Positions 5,457-8,405 of a stretch of DNA of 8,405 bases are shown here, piece after piece (the stretch's first letter is position 1; each line of letters starts with the position of its first letter). Made by a program: the position numbers and the translations under genes. The notes below the pieces were generated by a model that worked only from the letters and a program-made list of their open reading frames with translations, did no database searches and was not told the DNA's origin. This stretch comes from an uncultured Oscillospiraceae bacterium (GTDB lineage: Bacteria; Bacillota; Clostridia; Oscillospirales; Oscillospiraceae): contig CALWXI010000039.1 of assembly GCA_944385455.1 (NCBI GenBank), positions 1 to 8,405 of the forward strand, in the 5' to 3' direction.

Positions 5457-6410
5457 TCAGCTCCTGCGCGCCTTGATCTCCTCAATCATCAGGGGCAGGA
5501 TGTCCATAACATTGCCCACGATGCCCACGTCGGCCACATCGAAGATGGGGGCATCCTCATCCTTGTTGATCGCCACGATATAGCCGGAGCCGGACATGCC
5601 GGAGACATGCTGCATAGCACCGGAGATGCCGCAGGCGATGTACAGCTTGGGGGCCACGATCTTGCCGGACTGGCCCACCTGATGGTTCCGGGGCACCCAG
5701 CCATCTTCGATGGCAGGACGGCTGGCCCCCACCACGCCGCCCAGCAGCTCCGCCAGCTGATGGACCAGCTGGAAATTCTCCGCGCTGCCCATACCGCGGC
5801 CACCGGCCACGATGACCTCGGCATCCTCCAGGTTCACGCTCTCGCTGAGCTCCTTGACGGCTTCCTTGATAACGGCCCGGAGCTCCGCAGTCTCCACGGT
5901 CTCCTCCGTCACGGGAGCAGTCCGGCCAACCTCCTCTTCAGGCTTGCCGAAAGTCCCGGAGCGGACCGTCACCACAGCCTTGCCGACAGCGGCGACGGTC
6001 TCCTGCAGGGAACCGCCGTAGACAGAGCGCACCCAGGCGCCCTCATCGGTGAGCCCCATGGCATCGGTGATGCAGCCCGCGCCGATGCGCATTGCCACAC
6101 GGGCAGCCAGCTCCTTGCCGTCCCGGGTGGAACCCAGCAGCAGGCAGGAGGCGTCGCACCGCTGGCACAGGGCGGTGAGGATCTCGGTGTAGGTCTCGGC
6201 CTGATACTCGCCGGCAGCCACATGGACCACCTGTGCGGCGCCGTAAGCGGCGGCGGAATCCGCCGCGGAGCCATCGCCCACCAGCACGGCGGTGACGGTC
6301 TTACCAGTCTGCGCGGCCAGTTTGCAGGCGGCGTTCAGCGCCTCCAGAGAGACCTTGACGATCTGGCCGTCAACGGTCTCCAGATAAACCAGAATCGCTT
6401 GCTTTTCCAT
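5457..6410 (-). CDS. etfA: electron transfer flavoprotein, alpha subunit
   Basis: EtfA forms a heterodimer with EtfB in the cytoplasm and passes electrons between the acyl-CoA dehydrogenase and another redox partner through FAD. The 317-residue product has the N-terminal ETF domain (about 5-150) and the C-terminal FAD domain. The latter shows GGRGMGS (203-209), GASRPAIEDGWVPRNHQVGQ (228-247), APKLYIACGISGAMQH (253-268) and IVAINKDEDAPIF (278-290), all at the expected places. No extra ferredoxin domain is fused to it, unlike the EtfA of the caffeoyl-CoA reductase. The ATG at 6410 is chosen because AGGGGGG (plus 6419-6425) sits 8 bases upstream. A TTG at 6428 that overlaps the etfB stop would add six residues but lacks a binding site. 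Tight spacing to etfB (14 bases) implies translational coupling. Whether this ETF is electron-bifurcating cannot be decided by eye. Confidence 0.95.
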   Translation of the reverse strand: MEKQAILVYLETVDGQIVKVSLEALNAACKLAAQTGKTVTAVLVGDGSAADSAAAYGAAQVVHVAAGEYQAETYTEILTALCQRCDASCLLLGSTRDGKELAARVAMRIGAGCITDAMGLTDEGAWVRSVYGGSLQETVAAVGKAVVTVRSGTFGKPEEEVGRTAPVTEETVETAELRAVIKEAVKELSESVNLEDAEVIVAGGRGMGSAENFQLVHQLAELLGGVVGASRPAIEDGWVPRNHQVGQSGKIVAPKLYIACGISGAMQHVSGMSGSGYIVAINKDEDAPIFDVADVGIVGNVMDILPLMIEEIKARRS

Positions 6411-6418
6411 ACTCGTTT

Positions 6419-6425
6419 CCCCCCT
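6419..6425 (-). promoter_or_regulatory. ribosome binding site fixing the etfA start
   Basis: AGGGGGG on the minus strand begins at the last base of the etfB stop codon and lies 8 bases before ATG at 6410. It supports the ATG over the overlapping TTG at 6428. Confidence 0.7.
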
Positions 6426-7210
6426 CAAATCAGCTTCTGGCCGGCCAGCATCTCCATGGCACGGCGCACGGCCTCAGCGGCTTCCTTCTCCTGGATCTTC
6501 ACACCGCTTTGACGCTGGGGCGGAGCGGAGATGGCCACGCGCCGCACCTTGGCGGCCTCGGGGCCGAACTGAGCGGCATCGGCTTCCACACCGGCAGCCG
6601 TCAGGTCGCCGATGGGCATCTTCCGGGCCGCCATCTTGCTCTTGATGGAGGGGTAGCGGGGCTCGTAGTTTGGCTTGACGATGGTCACAACGCAGGGGCA
6701 GGGCGCCTCCACCACGCGGTATCCCTCTTCGGTCTCCTGCTTCAGCGTGACGCCGCCCTCCCGGGGCTCCACTGCCAGCACATTGGTGACAACAGGGATC
6801 CCCAGAATTTCCGCCAGCTGGGCGCCCACCTGGCCGGAGGAGGCATCGGTGGACTCGGAGCCGCAGAAAATCACATCAAAGGGCTGCTCGCCGGCCTTGG
6901 CAGAGGCCTTGGACAGCAAATAGGCAATGCCCTGGGTGTCGCAGGCGGACTCCTCCGCCAGCTTGTAGGCGTGATCCGCGCCCACGGACAGACAGCTGCG
7001 CAGGGCGGGGACGGTGGCGTCGCCGCCGATGGTCAGCACGGTAACAGAGCCGCCGTGAGCCTCTTTGAAGCGGGCAGCCATCTCCAGGGCGTAGGTGTCA
7101 AAAGCGTTGACAACGGGGGCGATCTCGTCCAGCTTGGGGGCACCGTCGGCACCCAGGCTGACGCTGACGGAATCGTCCGGCACCTGCTTGATACAGACTA
7201 AAAGTTCCAT
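6425..7210 (-). CDS. etfB: electron transfer flavoprotein, beta subunit
   Basis: EtfB is the partner of EtfA. The 261-residue product has the family's normal length and layout: MELLVCIKQVPDD at the start, APVVNAFDTYALEMA (31-45), SVTVLTIGGDATVPALRSCL (55-74), GADHAYKL (77-84), FDVIFCGSES (111-120) and NYEPRYPSIKSKMAARK (181-197). The nucleotide-binding loop that commonly reads DGDTxQVGP in clostridial bifurcating ETFs reads TDASSGQVGA here (121-130), a departure worth noting. AGGAG (plus 7221-7225) lies 10 bases before the ATG. The gene follows the acyl-CoA dehydrogenase after 71 bases that contain a hairpin, and is tightly joined to etfA. Confidence 0.95.
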   Translation of the reverse strand: MELLVCIKQVPDDSVSVSLGADGAPKLDEIAPVVNAFDTYALEMAARFKEAHGGSVTVLTIGGDATVPALRSCLSVGADHAYKLAEESACDTQGIAYLLSKASAKAGEQPFDVIFCGSESTDASSGQVGAQLAEILGIPVVTNVLAVEPREGGVTLKQETEEGYRVVEAPCPCVVTIVKPNYEPRYPSIKSKMAARKMPIGDLTAAGVEADAAQFGPEAAKVRRVAISAPPQRQSGVKIQEKEAAEAVRRAMEMLAGQKLI

Positions 7211-7243
7211 GTCACGTATACTCCTGTTTTTTCAAAATAGAGG

Positions 7244-7274
7244 GCGGACGGGAGCCCGGACGGACTCCCGCCGC
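7244..7274 (-). other. hairpin between the acyl-CoA dehydrogenase and etfB
   Basis: CGGGAG (7249-7254) pairs with CTCCCG (7265-7270), and GCGG (7244-7247) pairs with CCGC (7271-7274) across one bulged A. This gives a 10-bp stem with a 10-base loop. On the minus strand it is followed by CCCTCTATTTTG, a mediocre T-tract, and then by the etfB ribosome binding site. It could partly terminate or set a processing point, letting the dehydrogenase be made in excess of the ETF. Confidence 0.55.
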
Positions 7275-7281
7275 TGGAAAA

Positions 7282-8405
7282 TCAGAACTTGCCGATGACG
7301 CTCTTGCCGATGACCATGCGCTGGATCTGGTTGGTGCCCTCGTAGATCTGGAAGATCTTGGCGTCGCGGAGGAGCTTCTCCACGGGATACTCGCGGCTGT
7401 AGCCGTAGCCGCCCAGGATCTGGATGGCGTCCAGGGCGTTCTGCACGGCGATGTCGCCGGCATAGCACTTGGCGATGGCGGACTCGCGGGCATAGGGCAT
7501 GCCAGCGTCCATCAGCTTCAGGGCATGGGCCACCATCTGACGGGCGGTCTCCACCCGGATCTCCATGTCGGCGATCATGAACTGCAGGCCCTGGTTCTTC
7601 AGGATGGGCTTGCCGAAGGTGATGCGCTGCTTGCCGTAAGCCACAGCTTCATCGATGGCGCGCTGGGCAATACCCACAGCGCCGCAGCCAACCCAGGTGC
7701 GGGACATATCCAGGGTCTTCATGGCGATCTTGTAGCCCTCGCCCTCAGCACCCATCAGGGCGGAGGCGGGCACGCGGCAGTCCTCCAGGACCACGTCGCA
7801 GGTGTTGGAGGTGCGGATGCCCATCTTGTTCTCGTGGTTGCCGGTGGACAGGCCCGGGGTGCCGGCCTCCACCAGGAAGGCGGACATGCCCTTGACGCCC
7901 TGGGACTTGTCGGTCATGGCGGTGACCACATAGAAGGAGGCCACGCCGCCGTTGGTGATGAAGCACTTGCGGCCGTTGAGGACGTACTCGTCGCCGTCCC
8001 GGACAGCGGTGGTCTTGCTGTTGCCCGCGTCGGAGCCGGCCATGGGCTCGGTGAGGCAGAAGGCGCCGTGGTTGCCCTCCATCAGCAGATCGCAGCAGCG
8101 CTGCTTCTGCTCCTCATTGCCGCCGATCAGCACGGCCTTCAGTGCCAGGTTGCTGGCAGTGATGGTGGTGACGAAGCCGGCATCGGCCTTGGCGAACTCC
8201 TCCATGATGGCCGCCACGGTGATGCGTTCCAGGCCCAGGCCGCCGTACTCCTCGGGGACCTCCAGGCCGTTGTAGCCCAGCTCCGCGGCCTTGGCATAGA
8301 TCTCAGCAGGCCATTCGCCGGAAACGTCATACTCCTTGCACTGTTCCTTGATTTCCTTCTCGCAGAATTCCCGGACACTGTCCAGCAGGTCCTGATCTTC
8401 GGGAT
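7282..8405 (-). CDS. acyl-CoA dehydrogenase (short/medium-chain type), start beyond the window
   Basis: This flavoenzyme interconverts an acyl-CoA and its 2,3-enoyl-CoA, using the adjacent ETF as electron partner. The visible 373 residues run open to the right edge and begin PEDQDLLDSVREFCEKE. Against a usual length near 380, only about ten N-terminal residues should be missing. The FAD/substrate signature CLTEPMAGSDAGNSKT is at visible residues 116-131. The second signature, ILGGYGYSREYPVEKLLRD, is near 329-347. The Glu in IYEGTNQIQR (visible residue 355) is at the catalytic-base position of butyryl-CoA dehydrogenases. The gene order acd-etfB-etfA is that of butyryl-CoA dehydrogenase and caffeoyl-CoA reductase operons. 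Substrate chain length and direction cannot be read from the sequence. An in-frame GTG at 8217 should not be taken as the start, since conserved family sequence continues upstream of it. Confidence 0.95.
   Translation of the reverse strand, partial: PEDQDLLDSVREFCEKEIKEQCKEYDVSGEWPAEIYAKAAELGYNGLEVPEEYGGLGLERITVAAIMEEFAKADAGFVTTITASNLALKAVLIGGNEEQKQRCCDLLMEGNHGAFCLTEPMAGSDAGNSKTTAVRDGDEYVLNGRKCFITNGGVASFYVVTAMTDKSQGVKGMSAFLVEAGTPGLSTGNHENKMGIRTSNTCDVVLEDCRVPASALMGAEGEGYKIAMKTLDMSRTWVGCGAVGIAQRAIDEAVAYGKQRITFGKPILKNQGLQFMIADMEIRVETARQMVAHALKLMDAGMPYARESAIAKCYAGDIAVQNALDAIQILGGYGYSREYPVEKLLRDAKIFQIYEGTNQIQRMVIGKSVIGKF

Noticed and set aside
5412..7201. Long plus-strand ORFs opposite etfA and etfB (366 and 230 codons).
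   Set aside because: Antisense shadows of the well-supported etf genes, without family motifs.
1..8405. CRISPR arrays, tRNA or rRNA genes, insertion sequences and attachment sites.
   Set aside because: Looked for and not seen: no regularly spaced repeats, no transposase-like protein, no convincing cloverleaf.

Overview
The window looks like chromosomal DNA from a G+C-rich anaerobic member of the Clostridia, most likely a gut Oscillospiraceae-type organism. The signs are strong AGGAG-type ribosome binding sites, heavy use of G/C-ending codons, Gram-positive-style lipoprotein signal peptides, and the mix of a TRAP transporter with an acyl-CoA dehydrogenase/ETF set. The assignment is inferred from style and gene content, not from a marker gene.

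Plus strand, left half: after a possible 11-codon tail of an upstream gene (ends at 37) comes a leader of about 300 bases with a palindrome, a short tandem repeat and two hairpins. A TRAP transporter operon follows: two tandem paralogous substrate-binding lipoproteins (336-1400 and 1475-2542), the small membrane subunit DctQ (2667-3149) and the large membrane subunit DctM (3168-4451). A strong intrinsic terminator (4472-4507) closes it. Both gaps around the second binding protein hold hairpins that lack a terminator T-run, so they are better candidates for mRNA processing or stability control than for termination.

Minus strand, right half, reading right to left: a nearly complete acyl-CoA dehydrogenase (its start lies just beyond the right edge), etfB, etfA and a GntR-family regulator with an FCD ligand-binding domain, followed by one good and one weaker minus-strand terminator. 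Hairpins separate acd from etfB and etfA from the regulator; etfB and etfA are tightly coupled. The two units converge at about 4510-4650.

Working model (inference): the two binding proteins capture related carboxylates and hand them to one DctQM channel. Inside the cell the acid is made into a CoA thioester by an enzyme not in this window. The acyl-CoA dehydrogenase with its ETF then reduces or oxidises it, and the FCD regulator senses the acid or a product. The acd-etfB-etfA order matches both the butyrate (bcd-etfB-etfA) and the caffeoyl-CoA reductase (carCDE) arrangements. The usual butyrate partner after etfA (hbd) is replaced here by the regulator, which favours a specialised acid-respiration or acid-degradation module. 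No wholly new system is evident. The most unusual points are the old but tightly constrained binding-protein duplication, the cysteines conserved in both lipoproteins, and the repeated use of intercistronic hairpins.
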